This document shows, one piece after another, positions 22,624 through 34,867 of a stretch of DNA of 64,000 nt (position 1 is its first letter; each line of letters starts with the position of its first letter). This DNA comes from Limonium bicolor (lineage: Eukaryota > Streptophyta > Magnoliopsida > Caryophyllales > Plumbaginaceae). The notes beneath the pieces are model-generated. The model searched no databases. It was given only the letters and a program-made list of their open reading frames with translations, and was not told the DNA's origin. Location of the stretch: positions 32,730,337 through 32,794,336 of the forward strand of contig CM041780.1 of the NCBI GenBank assembly GCA_023374045.1, given 5' to 3'. The position numbers and the translations under genes were made by a program.

Positions 22624-24909
22624 CCGGTAGTCATCATCGACGATATACTTGTGTACTCGAAATCGAGAGGTGAGCATGAAAGCCACCTAAGGAATGTCTT
22701 ACAAACATTGAGAAAGAACACGTTGTATGCTAAATTTTCGAAATGTGAGTTTTGGCTGAACCAAGTATCCTTTCTTGGTCATGTGATTTCTGAGGCCGGG
22801 ATCGCTGTTGATCCGGCAAAGATTGATGCAGTGCGCACCTGGCCTAGGCCGAAGACAGTTACCGATATCAGGAGCTTCCTCGGCCTGGCAGGTTATTATA
22901 GGAGGTTTGTGAAGGACTTCTCCAGCGTCTCGAAGCCGATGACTTCCTTGATGAAAAAGGATGCACCATTCGAGTGGACAGTCGACTGTGGGAGTTCTTT
23001 TCAGAGTCTCAAGGATGCTCTGACATCTGCACCGGTCCTGACTTTACCAGACGGTCCAGATGGTTTTGCGGTCTATTGCGACACATCAGGCAGAGGTATG
23101 GGTTGTGTGTTGATGCAACACGGGAAGGTCGTAGCATACGTCTCCCGACAGCTGAAGAAGCATGAAGAGAACTACCCTACCCACGACTTAGAATTGGGTG
23201 CCATTGTCTTCGCATTGAAGATATGGCGACATCACTTGTATGGGGTAAGTGTGACGATTTATTCTGACCACAAGAGTTTAAAGTACTTGTTCACTCAGAA
23301 GGAGTTGAACATGAGACAAAGAAGGTGGGTTGAATTTCTAAACGACTACGACATTAATCTGTAATATAAGGAGGGTAAGGCAAATGTGGTAGCTGACGCA
23401 CTGAGTCGCCGAGCACACTCTCTCCATTCGCTAGTCTCTCATTCTAGCTTGGTTGAAGAGGTGCGGAGTGCTCAGATGACGGATCAGTATATGATGGAGA
23501 TTAGACAGAAGCTTATTGATGGCACATTCGAGGGTCAGAAGTACGACTTCAGACTCCACGATGATGACCTGATTAGGCTTAATGGCCGATTGTGTATACC
23601 GAGAAGTAGCGCTGAGTTGAAGGAGCGCATATTGAGTGAACCCTATTGTTCTACTACTTCGATTCACCCTGGAGTTTCAAAGATGTATAAGGGTATGAAA
23701 AGATATTTTTGGTGGACTGGAATGAAAAAAGACGTGAATGACTATGTGTTGAGGTGTCTCACTTGCCAGAAGGTCAAGTTTGAGCACCGAAGGCCTGGTG
23801 GTATGGTACAGCCAATGCCAGTGCCTGAGTGGAAGTTCCATGATATTTCCATGGACTTCGTAGTAGGGCTTCCGCCTACAAGGGGAGGTCTGAATATGAT
23901 TTGGGTTGTTGTTGACCGACTGACCAAGGTGGCCCGATTCATTCCGATGAAGGACACCTCGAAAGTGGCAAAACTAACAGAGCTCTTTGATAGAGAGATC
24001 GTTCGGCACCATGGGGTACCGAAAACGATTGTATCTGACAGAGATACCAGATTCTTATCGAGGTATTGGAAGTCTACACGAGAAGCATTGGGTACCGAAC
24101 TGAAATTGAGTACAGCGTTTCACCCACAGACAGATGGTCAGAGTGAGCGCACCATCCAGACACTTGAGGATATGTTACGTGCATGTGCACTTGACTTTCA
24201 GACCAGCTGGATTGACAAGTTACATTTGATTGAGTATAGCTACAACAACAGTTACCATGCTTCGATCAAGATGTCTCCCTTCCCGGCCTTGTACGGTAGA
24301 CCATGCCGCACGCCATTATGCTGGGATGAGTCGAGTGAGACGGTCATTATAGGACCAGAGTAACTTGAACAAGTTCAGGCAGAAGTTCGCCAGATCCGGG
24401 CTAACATGAAGGCAGCTCAGGATAGACAGAAGTCGTACGCAGACGTGCGCAGACGTGACCTGGAGTTCGCCGTGGGCGATCAGGTATTCTTGAGAGTATC
24501 CCCCATGAAGGGAGTGTTTCGTTTTGGCCAGAAAGGCAAGTAGAGCCCGAAATATGTGGGGCCTTATGTTGTGACGGAGCGGATCGGCCCGGTAGCTTAC
24601 AGACTTGATTTACCCGCCGAGCTGGGCAAGGTACATGATGTATTTCATGTGTCCCGGTTGAAGAAATATATGTCTCATCTGTCTCATGTACTTTAGCCTG
24701 AAAGGCTAACCTTAGAGCCGACCATGCGATCAGTGGAGACTCCGGTACGCATTCTGGATACTAAGACTCGAGACACTCGCCATAAGTCTGTGAGACTGGT
24801 GAAGGTTCTCTGGTCTAACCAGGACGTTGAGGAGGCCACTTGGGAGCTGGAAGATAAAATGAAGGCGAAGTACCCGTCATTGTTTACTTCTAAGTGTTTG
24901 TATGTATAG
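22624..24909 (+). pseudogene. pol: Chromovirus reverse transcriptase C-terminus, RNase H, integrase and chromodomain-like tail
   Basis: This resumes at the RT active-site box IDDILVYSK, then [17 protein letters not shown] and [11 protein letters not shown]. RNase H follows ([31 protein letters not shown]). Integrase shows HPGVSKMY, CLTCQKVK, then SMDFVVGLP, VSDRDTRF and DGQSERTIQTLEDML, the D-D-E triad; the first His of the zinc motif is not evident. After [11 protein letters not shown] comes a tail with SVRLVKVLWSN and EEATWE, matching the chromodomain-like end of Tekay chromoviruses. In-frame stops lie at about 23362, 24361, 24541 and 24694. The final stop is 24907-24909. Confidence 0.9.
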
Positions 24910-25189
24910 GGTATGGGGCGTACCCCTATTTAAGGGGGGTAGAGTCGTTTCGGTTATGTGTGTACGACATGTATTTGGATACATTGTCTGTGTTGTGTTG
25001 TTATGTTGTTACCCCGTCATGTTACAGACCGCTGAGTCTGAATGATGTTGTGATGTTTTGTTTTTTGGACCTTGTGTCAGATGTTATGTAAAGATGTTGT
25101 TAATGTTGTTATGGAAGTGTTGTTGATATGTGTTCCCGTGTTCTAATATTTAGGATATGTAGAAGTATGAACTTTGGGGACAAAGTTCT
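24910..25189 (+). other. Region between pol and the 3' LTR
   Basis: About 280 bp of GT-rich sequence without a coding frame separates the pol stop from the polypurine tract. Near 25170 it has the GGGGACAAAGTTC word that commonly precedes chromovirus 3' LTRs. Confidence 0.6.
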
Positions 25190-25191
25190 TT

Positions 25192-25203
25192 TAAAGGGGG
25201 TAG
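25192..25203 (+). other. Polypurine tract of the chromovirus
   Basis: AAAGGGGGTAG lies two bases before the TGAAATACCCC start of the 3' LTR. It is the expected primer for plus-strand DNA synthesis and confirms the LTR boundary. Confidence 0.75.
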
Positions 25204-25205
25204 AT

Positions 25206-28200
25206 TGAAATACCCCAAACCTAGTTAGGTGGTTTAAACATTTAAATATGGTATATTAATACTAAAAAGAGTCTTAGAAGCATTAGTAAGCAATTTAAAC
25301 CATAGAAAACACAAAATGTGCTTTAAGGTCAATAAGAGCCAAAATGAGCTCTATGCTTGGGATAAGCTTGGTTAAGACCTAATGAACTTACCAAGACCTT
25401 ATTTATATACTAATGAACATATTAAACCAATTAGAAAAGAAAACCAAGCTTGAAAACAAGTTAAAACACAAAATGTGCTTTAAGGAGTCTTAAAGCACAT
25501 TTTTGAAAAATTGTCTTGTAAATGAGTTTTGAATGGCTAAATGTCGATCATTACTCTTTAATTAATATGTGTACTATATAGTATGACATTTGGAAGTCTA
25601 TATCAATGGGAAATCAAAAATTTCACTTCTATGTGCCTTGTTTTTATGAATAGTGACTTTTATAAGCTAGTTTGTAACATATGTTATCATAAGTAATTAA
25701 ATTGACAAATAAAGACTAAAATACCCCTAAGTACTATTGGGGGCCGGTTTTTAAGGTGAGGTGACTCACCACCCTTGTTAAAATGTTAAGTAAATAAAAG
25801 ATGACTAATTAGTTACTATTTACTTTATTAAGTACAAATATCTTCTAAAAAGCAAGACTTATCTCATTCTCTCTTTCCTTCTTTCATTTCCCACCGTCTC
25901 CAACACTTCACCTTCTCCATTCTCCCTCTCTCTCTCACGGTAATACACCACCACCATCAAAACTCCATCTTTGATCTCTTGTAATTCCTAGCTCACTTAA
26001 CCAAATCAAAAACAAACACCACCATTCTCTTCCTCTCATCAAGCTCTTCATTCCTATCTTCTCAAAATTCCAAGACCACCATTTCGGTGCCATGGAGTTC
26101 CACCATTGAATGAGCTTGAGCTTATATTTCTACATATTATTGTTCTCCCTTGCTTCTAGGTAAGGAATCTCAAATAAAAATTTCATTTCCTCCATGTTTT
26201 GTTGTTGACCAAAAATGCCCATTGAAGGTGCTCTTTATATGGCTTTGTTCTAGCTTCATTCCAACCTTTCAAGGACTTGGTGGAGTCCTCTCTTGATAGA
26301 TATTCAAACTCTCTTCAAATACCAAGGTAAAACAACTATCTTATTGTTTTTGAAACAATGTAAAACCTAGGGTTTACAATGAGTTTAAGCTTGGAGCTTA
26401 TATACTCATTACATTGCTTGTATATTGTATAGTAGTTGACAAGGAATCAAATACCTAGCCGATTTTAAACAAGGAAACAAGAAAGAAGTTTGTGTGAAAA
26501 AAAAAGGTAAACATGCTAACCTAATGTGTTTAATGCCTTAGGAGAAATGAGCTTATAATGCTTGTTAAAACTACTTAAAGAGCTAATGATAACGACCTAG
26601 TGAAATGTTCTCACGGAGATTAGTAAAAGGACATATGTGTTGTTGTGTGTATTTGCATGTCAAAGGCATATATATTGTGGAAATTCAGTGTTTAAGAGTT
26701 ATGCACTTTAAGGGCCTAAGAGCCATGCATTTTAAGGGCCTAAGTGCCATGCAATTTAAATTATGCACTATATTGTGATGTAGTGTAAATTTGGTGAAAC
26801 TTTATGTGTGAGAGTGTTCTTGGTGAATTTAGGTTTTCTTGTGTGCTTAATGGAGAAAACAATGTGTTTTGGTTTAGTAATGTTCTAGGAGAACCTATGT
26901 CAAAATTTAGGTAAGAAGCAAGAAGTTCTAAGGGTTTAGAGTGAGTTTGGTAAGCTAGGAAATGTTTAGTATGGAAGGTGATCAACTAGTGGAAGAAACA
27001 TGCATTGAGTTGTTTAAAGATGTAAAAAGGGCCTAGGCAATGTTTTAGAGGATTTAGAATGCAAAAGAATGTTTTGGGACATTTCAAGATCATGGTGAGA
27101 TTGTATTTAGGACTTGTGCATTGTTGGTGAAAAAGGGATGAAGTGATTTGTTGCATGGGAGTTATAAACTTGTAAGGTGTTCAAGGGGTTGCTTAGAAAG
27201 GAAAAAATGCTTGGGAGATGATGTTGTAGTGGTGAGGAAACATTATTGGCATAGTGGTTATCATAGGTATGAAACACCACTAGGAAAACTAAGGAGGAAA
27301 TAACATAAGTGTTAGGAATTTCGGTATGAAATGGGTAAGTGTTTAAGGTGATAGATAATGAGTTTCATGGATGTTGTATGTGGATATAAGTGTACCAAAT
27401 GATGTGTGAAAACATTAGGAGGCATTAGGAGAAGTTTGGAGTTGAATGGACAATGGAAAATAAGGGTCTGGAGCAGACCGACCTTGCGACCGAACTTGCC
27501 AAGGTCGGTCGAGCTCAGTTTACCCTGCGAGAATTGGTTTCTGGAATGGACCGACCTTGGGGACCGGACTTGCAAGGTCGGTCGGGCTTATATTTTGTGT
27601 ACGAATTAAGTTTCTGGAATCGACCGAACATGGGACCGGACTTGGCAAGTTCGGTCGGGCCTAAATTTTCAAAGGGAAGAAACTCTCGGGAATGGACCGA
27701 ACATGCGACCGAACTTACAAGGTCGGTCGGAGTAGAAAATTTTGACGGTAATATGTTCTGGAATGGACCGACCTTGTGTAAGGTCGGTCGGTAAGGTCGG
27801 TCGGACCTAAACTTGTAAAAAAGAACAAACAAGAATGGCTTAAGTAATAAACCCTAGGGGGTATAATTTAGGTAATCAAGTATAAGTTAAGACATTAAAA
27901 CATGTCATATAATCATGTTAAACATTTAGTAAATTTGAGGTTAAATAAATTAATTAACCGACGATATTAATCATGAATAGGAGTGACCTACGGTGGAAAC
28001 AAATCGAAGCAGGGACCAAGGTATGGTTTTCTTGCAGTCTGTTGCCTACCGGTTTACACCGGCTTGTGTGTTGTTTGTTTTTCTGTGTGTTTATGACTTT
28101 GTAAGATTAAACCATGTAAAAAGTTTATAGTTATTAAATATTATTATGTTGTTAAGTATGACTCTCTCTTCCCTTGTGTGTGACTAACAAGTCTTGACCT

Positions 28201-29154
28201 ATTATTGTGAATTGTGTATTGAGTTCAATAATGAACTGCTAACAAGTGCTAATGGGGGAAGTGAGGAGTCCGGTCTGTTCCGGCCACGCGTGTGAGTATG
28301 GGAGTCGATGTCATAACCGGTTCGATTCTCTTTGTATGTTATGGTTGTTTTCCAATTTGGTTTCCAACCTTCCATTTAGCTTAACCAAGGCTATTTTACT
28401 GACTCACGTCGGGCCACAGGGGCATACTATGTGTTATTTCGGTGTGCTTGGATCACTATATCCAAGGCACCTTGTGTTAAGTTATCCGTTCAATCTGACA
28501 GGACGGTAACAAGTTGTGTAACGAGCTTAGCATGAGCATGGCAACATTCTCTAGGCTCTCTATGGGGACTAACTGTGTTGGTTCTCTTCCTAAAAGGAAT
28601 TGTTCTTGTGTGATGTGTGTGATGTTGTGTACAATACCCATGTTATGATATATGTATAAGTTGTGTGGTTTTAAAATGAATGCCATGTCACCATGACAAT
28701 TAGTTGCGCATATCCCGGTAGCCGATGGGCTGCGCGTTTACCATACCAGCCAAGGGTTGCTGACCCCCTCGGGGGCTCCATATTTCTTTTACTGCAGGAT
28801 GAGGATCGAAGAAGCGGAATGGCTTTAGATTCTAGGATGTAGGTTTACTTTTGTTTACTTTTGGATGTTGGGCCCGTGATGCGCCTGTGCTCCCATGGCG
28901 TTATGTATTTGGGTTGTGAACAGTTTACAGTGATGGTTTACAGTGAAGGATGTAAGTAAATACTCGGTATTATGTTTTTGTATATGTGGTTATTAGTTCT
29001 ATGCTAGGGAGTCTGATCATCAGACCGGTACACTTGTATTTATTCAGCCTTGTTAACCACGTGGGTGGTTGATGGCGTTGTAGCACCAATCGTTTAGTTG
29101 TTTAAATTCCGCTGCGATTTCAAGTAATGGTATGTGCGTAGTAGGGGTGTTACA
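25206..29154 (+). repeat. 3' LTR of the chromovirus (complete, 3949 bp)
   Basis: It starts TGAAATACCCC after the polypurine tract and ends GGGTGTTACA. The 26336-29154 part is duplicated at 5950-8778. A CT-rich segment at 25860-25940 followed by intron-like AT-rich DNA probably marks the transcribed leader. The GACCGACC/GGTCGGTC cluster is at 27470-27810. Two copies of an ACACAAAATGTGCTTTAAGG word lie near 25308 and 25467. No genes are present. Confidence 0.92.
27470..27810. repeat. GACCGACC/GGTCGGTC inverted-repeat cluster, 3' LTR
   Basis: This duplicate of the 5' LTR cluster keeps the dyads largely intact. The open frame running through it is a by-product of the repeat. Confidence 0.75.
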
Positions 29155-31060
29155 ATCATACTTCAAAATTAATCCCCTATACTCACTCATCGAACACCCT
29201 TCAAATCCAATCTTTCTCATGCTCCAATATCAAACACACTTCAAAGCAATCCTTCTCACACTCACTCATCAAACACTCTTCATACACAATTCAAAATTCA
29301 TTCCATTTCAATGTCAATCCCAACTGGAATTCATCCAATTTGAGGCCCAACAATCATTTCAGTTTGAGACCCAATAATCAAATTCAATATGGCCCACTGC
29401 CAAACATGGCCCACATTTCTAGGTCCAAACCTCGGCCATTTTCCAAGGCCCAACCCGGCCCACTTTCCAAGGCTCAGCCCGGTTTATGTTTCGAGGTCCA
29501 AACCTGGCCCACTTTCCAAAGCTAATTTCGGCCCACTTTTCCAAGGCCCAAACCTGGCTCATTAGTCCGAATTTGGCACACAATTTCAATTCAACCTCAA
29601 TTCATTTTCAATTCAAATTCAATCCAAAAACCGATTCAAACCCATCTCCAATCAAATCCAATTTCAATCTAAAATCAATTCATTTTCAATCTGATTTCAG
29701 TTCAATTCTTAATTCGACTCTGATTCAATCTCAATGTAAATCCAATTCAATTCAAAATTCTTTTCATTCCCAATTCAATTCAATTTCATTTCAATCCTGA
29801 ATAATTCCAAACATCATAAATCTCAAATTCCTCAAAACTTCGAACTCCTTGAAATTTCAAACTCCGTATAACTCAAGCATCTCAAATCTCTAAACGTCTT
29901 AGCAGCTCAACAGACTCGAACGTCTCAATAGCTCAATAGACTCAAACGTCTCAACAGACTCGAACGTCTCAAGGGCTCAACACACTCGAACGTCTCAACA
30001 ACTCAATAGATTCGAATGTCTTAACAGCTCAACAAACTCAAATATCTTCATAGGCTCAGCAAACTCAAACACCTCAAAAACCCTCAGCTTCTCACACCCG
30101 AACACCTTCAAAATTCATAACCCTTTCAAGCCTTGATTATCCTACATTCCCGAGCGTCTCATAGACTCCGTCATCTTAAGATTTTAAATGTCTCACAAAC
30201 ATGAGTGTCTCACAGACTTTTTGCACCTAAAACTTCAAAATGAACCCGACAATTTGTCAAACCTCATAAAATGACCACCAACCTCTTTCACCCTTCAAAG
30301 ACCTAAAAAGGTCAAAACCCTAAATTCCTTCAAAACCCCAAAACTCCCAAACCTCCTAAAACCCTAAACTACGTAAGGTCTGATCTCAACAAGGAGTTGA
30401 GTACGTAGGCAACCCACACAGGGTGCGACCCCGTTCAAAACAAAAAACCCTTTCCCCTCTCTAAGGTGGCTCTCATATCTCTTAAAACACACAAACCTTC
30501 TTCGGCTCTCACAAACTACAAACCATCAGGATCCAAGTCTTGTCTATTCACTCAACCCCACACTTTCCCAAATCTTCATTCTATACTCATCCGAATTCCC
30601 CAATTTCCTCTTCTAGGAGTTAGCTTGGTAGAAAAGCTCGCCTCATCCATTCTCTCTCTTCTCATCCTAATCTTATCCTTGGCTCTTAAATGAATCTCTC
30701 TAAAAGGTTTTGAAAGAAAAAATTCCAACAATTGGAGACCAAGGTTTCCTCGGACACCAATCCGAAGTCGCGGTCGTTGCCACTTATATGGGGTGTAACC
30801 TAGTGTGAACCTACAATAGAATCTCTGACATGACCAGATAAGTCCTATCCATAGGCAACAATCTCATAGTCAACTAAAGGTTCTTAGAACCCTGTTTCTT
30901 TCCTTCCTAGTTCATTTAGGTCAAACTAGGTGGCGACTCTAGTCAATTTTCGCCCTTAGGGCATAAGTCCATGTGGTGCCCATCGAGAGCGGGTGTAGTG
31001 TACACTTGCACTCCCCTTTATGCTTTCTAGGAAAGACGGAAGTTGTAGTAGGTATTTGAG
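29155..31060 (+). other. Degenerate LTR-element remains, probably Tat-type
   Basis: C-rich, gene-free DNA follows the chromovirus. It has many GGCCCAA words (29380-29560), simple CAATTCAATTCAA stretches (29580-29790), and short degenerate CTCGAACGTCTCAACAG-type repeats (29880-30070). It then has CTACGTAAGG...ACGTAGGCAACCC (30370-30415) and AGGTGGCGACTCTAG (30935-30950). The last word also occurs near the ends of Tat LTRs A and B, which is the reason for the lineage guess. No open frame with recognisable protein similarity. Confidence 0.35.
29880..30070. repeat. Short degenerate tandem repeat (CTC AACAGACTCGAACGT type)
   Basis: Seven or so imperfect units of roughly 22-30 bp carrying (C/T)TCGAA(C/T)GTCT(C/T)AA and AACAGACTC variants follow one another. 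Confidence 0.5.
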
Positions 31061-32959
31061 GGATGCCAGAATAACGAGTTTTCACTCTTCACATAATGCA
31101 TTTTCTAGGATCTAGGCTTCTCAGTCAGACCATATTTAGATAGACCCCCCTCATACCGAAAAATCACCCTCCACGGATGCAGTAGGATTTCTTTGTATTC
31201 CTTGGTTAGGAATGAAGGTCTTTGTAAAACAAAGTTGATCAGTTAATAAAATTACAAGTTTCAACTTAGATTTTTGTTCTTGGTGAAAAGTAGATTAAGT
31301 TTTCTACTTATCTTCTTATCTTCAAAATTCTTCTTTTGTCAATCAAAACAAAGGCATAATAGGTTAAGAATTTCTAAGGAATCTTTGCCTTTGTCTTCTA
31401 TTTATTAGGATATGAAAATTATGATTTTGAATTGAACATTTTATTCACCATTGTCTGGTTCATTTATTGGCATAAAATTTACTAGATTCGACAATAAAAA
31501 GTGAGTGTGTGCTTCAGATTCGAAACTGAAAAACAATGTTGAACTTTTGGTCCTACCGGATCCATTGTCAGGTATCTAGTGTCCGGCGCATTCACGGTTC
31601 TTGAATGTCCCGTGCATCCTATGTCCGGTATGTCATCCGACATGCTTAGAAATTGGTTAGTTCAAGACTTGTCGATTTAAATTAGTGATCATATTTGTGC
31701 TTATGTGGGTAATTGTTCTGAATTGAGGAGTAGTTCGTTGTAATTAACCATTTAGTTATATTTTTAGGTAGTTTCCTTTATTTGAATCAATGTTCAATTT
31801 TCCCCTTATTAGATTTAGGTAATTACTAGGATTATGACTAATTTTCTACTAAGTCCCTAGGGTTCGATACTCTTAGTCGTAATTTACTTACATTATATTC
31901 TGACTGAGAATTTTTGCTACCCGTATTAGAGTTATAGGATTCTTTTATCAATTTAATCATTTTTTGTACATAGTTTTTTCCCTAAAAATATCTCGTTAGC
32001 ACTCACCTGTGGTAGATGAGTAACCAACTGGTTATACTTCAGCATAAGAAACTGTATTGAGTAACATTAAAATCATCCAGGAAGGATTGTGTGTTGCCTA
32101 AGGATGGAAAAATTCCATACAAGTGTAGATAAGAAGTGTAACCGTTGAACCAAGATGGTAATGATTAGGGTTAGAAACATTGCTTAAATGTTAACTCATT
32201 ATATTGAGCCAGATAGGACATTATGATCTTATAAAGTATCAAAAGTGAAGAGTGTAGCAAATACCAATTACTTGTTTAAGTAGGGATGACACAAAGTGAC
32301 CTTACTTGAGGTAGTAAGTAATATTCCTTTGGAATATGAGGTGAAAACGATAGACTGAGTACTCCAAGGATATAATAGAGTTTTGAGATCCAATCTTGAA
32401 TTGGAATAGACTAGCTATGTGATGTCGGATGTGAACTCTAAAGGGTATGGATGCAGTTACGAAGACGTAACTTCCTTTTAAGGGGGGTGGATAGAACCAC
32501 ACCTAAATGCTTATGGCTAGTGATTATGGCTTCATGAGGTATGCAAATTGTATAAGTTGCTTGCTGGTATTTATGTGGTATGATAAACATATGAGCTGTA
32601 TATCATTACAATCATGGAAGTCTTGCAGTAATGTGCATGACATGAGGTAAGTGTACTAGAAATGTCTGGTATGACATCATGGATGAAGATCTAAATAGAT
32701 ATTATGGTGATGGAACGAAGAAAAATGGTGGCATTATAGTAAAGAGAATCTTAGAGTAAAATCTTTTTGAATATCTTGGAAATCATTGAGATCTTGTCCA
32801 ATACAAGAACTTGATATTCCCAAAATTATTTTTTTTGCAAAAACCGTTGAGTTTTTCACAAGGATACCAGTAAGCTATGCTGACTTATTAGAAAATTGCC
32901 AGTAAAATTTTGTTAGGTTTAAGCTTCAGGGACGAAGCTTGTTTTTAGGGGGGAGATAG
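31061..32959 (+). other. Decayed internal retrotransposon sequence with two LTR-start signatures
   Basis: No protein similarity is readable. At 32468-32500 a CGAAGACGTAACTTCC...TTTTAAGGGGGGTGGAT block resembles the polypurine tract and LTR start of a chromovirus. At 32925-32970 a second block (GGGACGAAGCTT...AGGGGGGAGATAGTGAAATACCCC) clearly precedes the LTR described next. CCGG/TGTCCGG words cluster at 31555-31640. This looks like the 3' ends of one or two old chromoviruses. Confidence 0.4.
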
Positions 32960-34556
32960 TGAAATACCCCAAATTACTGACTCTTGAATTAGTGAGTTAA
33001 ATCTTATTTATATATTTATTTTGTAGTTTTGAGATGTATTTATGGAGTCAAAGCTCAAAGATAGTAAAGATATTCATTTAAAGCACATTTTGGTCTTAAG
33101 GGGCATTCTTTTAATTTTGTGATGTTTGAAATACCTTGACTTTTATAGGTGATTTCTAACCTCTAAATGAGTTATTTTATCATGTTATAAGGTTGGATAA
33201 TACATTTAAAAACAAAAACCAAGTTCGGGTTGAGTTTAGAGCTTTAAAGGCTTAAGGCAAGTTTTTGCCTAAAATGGCAAAAACGTGTCCTGTCCAAAAA
33301 TGGCAAATTATGGAGATTTTAAGTGAGGTGTTATTATACAAGTTGTTAAAATATATGGGGGGTCATTTTTTAAATACTTGAAAGGGGGTCACTAAAGGGA
33401 CATGTGCAAGTCACATGCCCTATTTCTATTTCCCCCCTTTCTTTGCTCTCTCTCCCCACTTTCCTTCTCCTTCATTCATGTTTTTTTTCTGGTTCTTCTC
33501 CCTCTCTTCATGTCAGCAGCAGCAGCAAGAACAACTCACCTTGCTCTTCATTCTTCTCTCCTCAAATCTTTATTTTTTCACTTAAATGCAAAGAGAAGCT
33601 TAGACAAAGGTTCTAAGGTGTTTTTCTCCTCTTTGGAATCAAATTTGAAGAGGTAAGAGAGCCTACATCCCCATGGTTACTATTCATCTGAATTTTTAGA
33701 AATTTCTTGATTTGAGCCTTTAAAAGCTTCTAGATATGTCATTGTGGTCCTTTTGAACCAAAAATATTGAGATTTGGTGATGTTTGGTCAAACCCATCTT
33801 AAGGGGCTGCTTGACAACGAATTTGAGTTGTAAAATGGGTATTTTTGGTAACTAAACCCCTTAGATCAATTACATTGACCTTTGTACCAATAATTAAATG
33901 ATGGGAACTCCAAATGAGGGAATCTTATGCATTAAAGAAATTCTAGGGTTTGAGATATCAAGAATGGAATAATTATAGTTGTTGGATGTTAACAATAATC
34001 ATACCTTTCATGTTAGTTTAGAAGCCATTGGAGGATCTAAGATTTGGAGTGTGGATGATGAAGCAAGGCAAGAGTGTGCTTCAAAAGAGGTAAGCCTAAG
34101 ACTATCTTCTTGTAAGCCCTAAGGGGATGAGTGATACTTATTACTTGTGTGGTAATTCCTTGTGAAGAGTGATTGGAGAAAGGAGTCATTAAATTACCTT
34201 GATGGGTGATGAGTGATAAAATTGTGAAATTTCTTACCTATGATGATTGATTTGTATGTGAGGGTGCTAAACCACCTGGTGTGGATATTGAATTGATGAA
34301 ATTACTTGAGAGCTTCCAAATTATTCAACGATGCGAAGTGTAGTGATAATGCTAGTAACTATGGAATGAGACTATTTGTGTCTTGCGAATGGTCTTAAAG
34401 ACCGAATGGTGTGAATGCCTAACGAAACTGGATTGGTTAGTGACAAGGAGATGATTATGGAAGTATAAATTAATTAATGTATTAAACTATAAGTAAATGG
34501 TCATAGGGGTTTCTTAAGAGGTAGCCCTATGGACCATGTGAATGTACATAAATTCT

Positions 34557-34848
34557 TAGGATCGAGTCCCGATGACACCTCCCTTAGGAGTGTGTGTGGT
34601 TAGCTTGGGATCGAGCCCCAATGACACCTCCTTTAGGAGTATGTGCGGTAAATGCTTGGGATCGAGCCCCAATGACACCTCCTTTAGGAGTGTGTGTGGT
34701 AAATGCTTGGGATTGAGCCCCGCTGACACCTCCTTTAAAAGTGTTTATGGTAAATGCTTGGGATCAAGCCCCAATGACACCTCCTTTAGGAGTGTGTATG
34801 GTAAATGCATGGGATCGAGCTCCGATGACACTTCCTCTAAGAAGGAGT
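34557..34848. repeat. 51-bp tandem array in the LTR
   Basis: Nearly six units of GGGATCGAGCCCC...ATGACACCTCCTTTAGG follow one another. Because 51 is a multiple of three, the array leaves a 103-codon open frame with a 17-residue period (CLGSSPNDTSFRSV). I regard that frame as spurious. Confidence 0.85.
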
Positions 34849-34867
34849 GTGTGTGTGTGTGTGTGTA
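34848..34867. repeat. GT dinucleotide microsatellite
   Basis: About ten GT repeats directly after the 51-bp array. Confidence 0.8.

Larger units (their letters stand above)
5950..29154 (+). mobile_element. Tekay-like Ty3/gypsy chromovirus with an AlkB domain, split by a CACTA insertion
   Basis: Order: 5' LTR (truncated), tRNA-iMet primer site, gag with two CCHC knuckles, AlkB-type dioxygenase domain, protease, reverse transcriptase, RNase H, integrase, chromodomain-like tail, polypurine tract, 3' LTR. Long LTRs of almost 4 kb, the iMet primer site, a single gag-pol and a C-terminal tail with an EATWE motif fit the Tekay/Del chromoviruses. The element is dead: gag and pol carry several stops and frameshifts and the protease catalytic Asp is Asn. 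The LTRs differ by a few percent by eye over their shared 2.8 kb, so the insertion is not ancient. Element A later cut the 5' LTR and a CACTA transposon cut the reverse transcriptase. The right flank after the 3' LTR begins ATCAT; the left target site is not in the window. Confidence 0.88.

Noticed and set aside
33402..33656. 84-codon frame in a CT-rich segment
   Set aside because: Lies in the leader-like part of an LTR. Its composition (Ser/Phe/Leu-rich) follows the CT richness.
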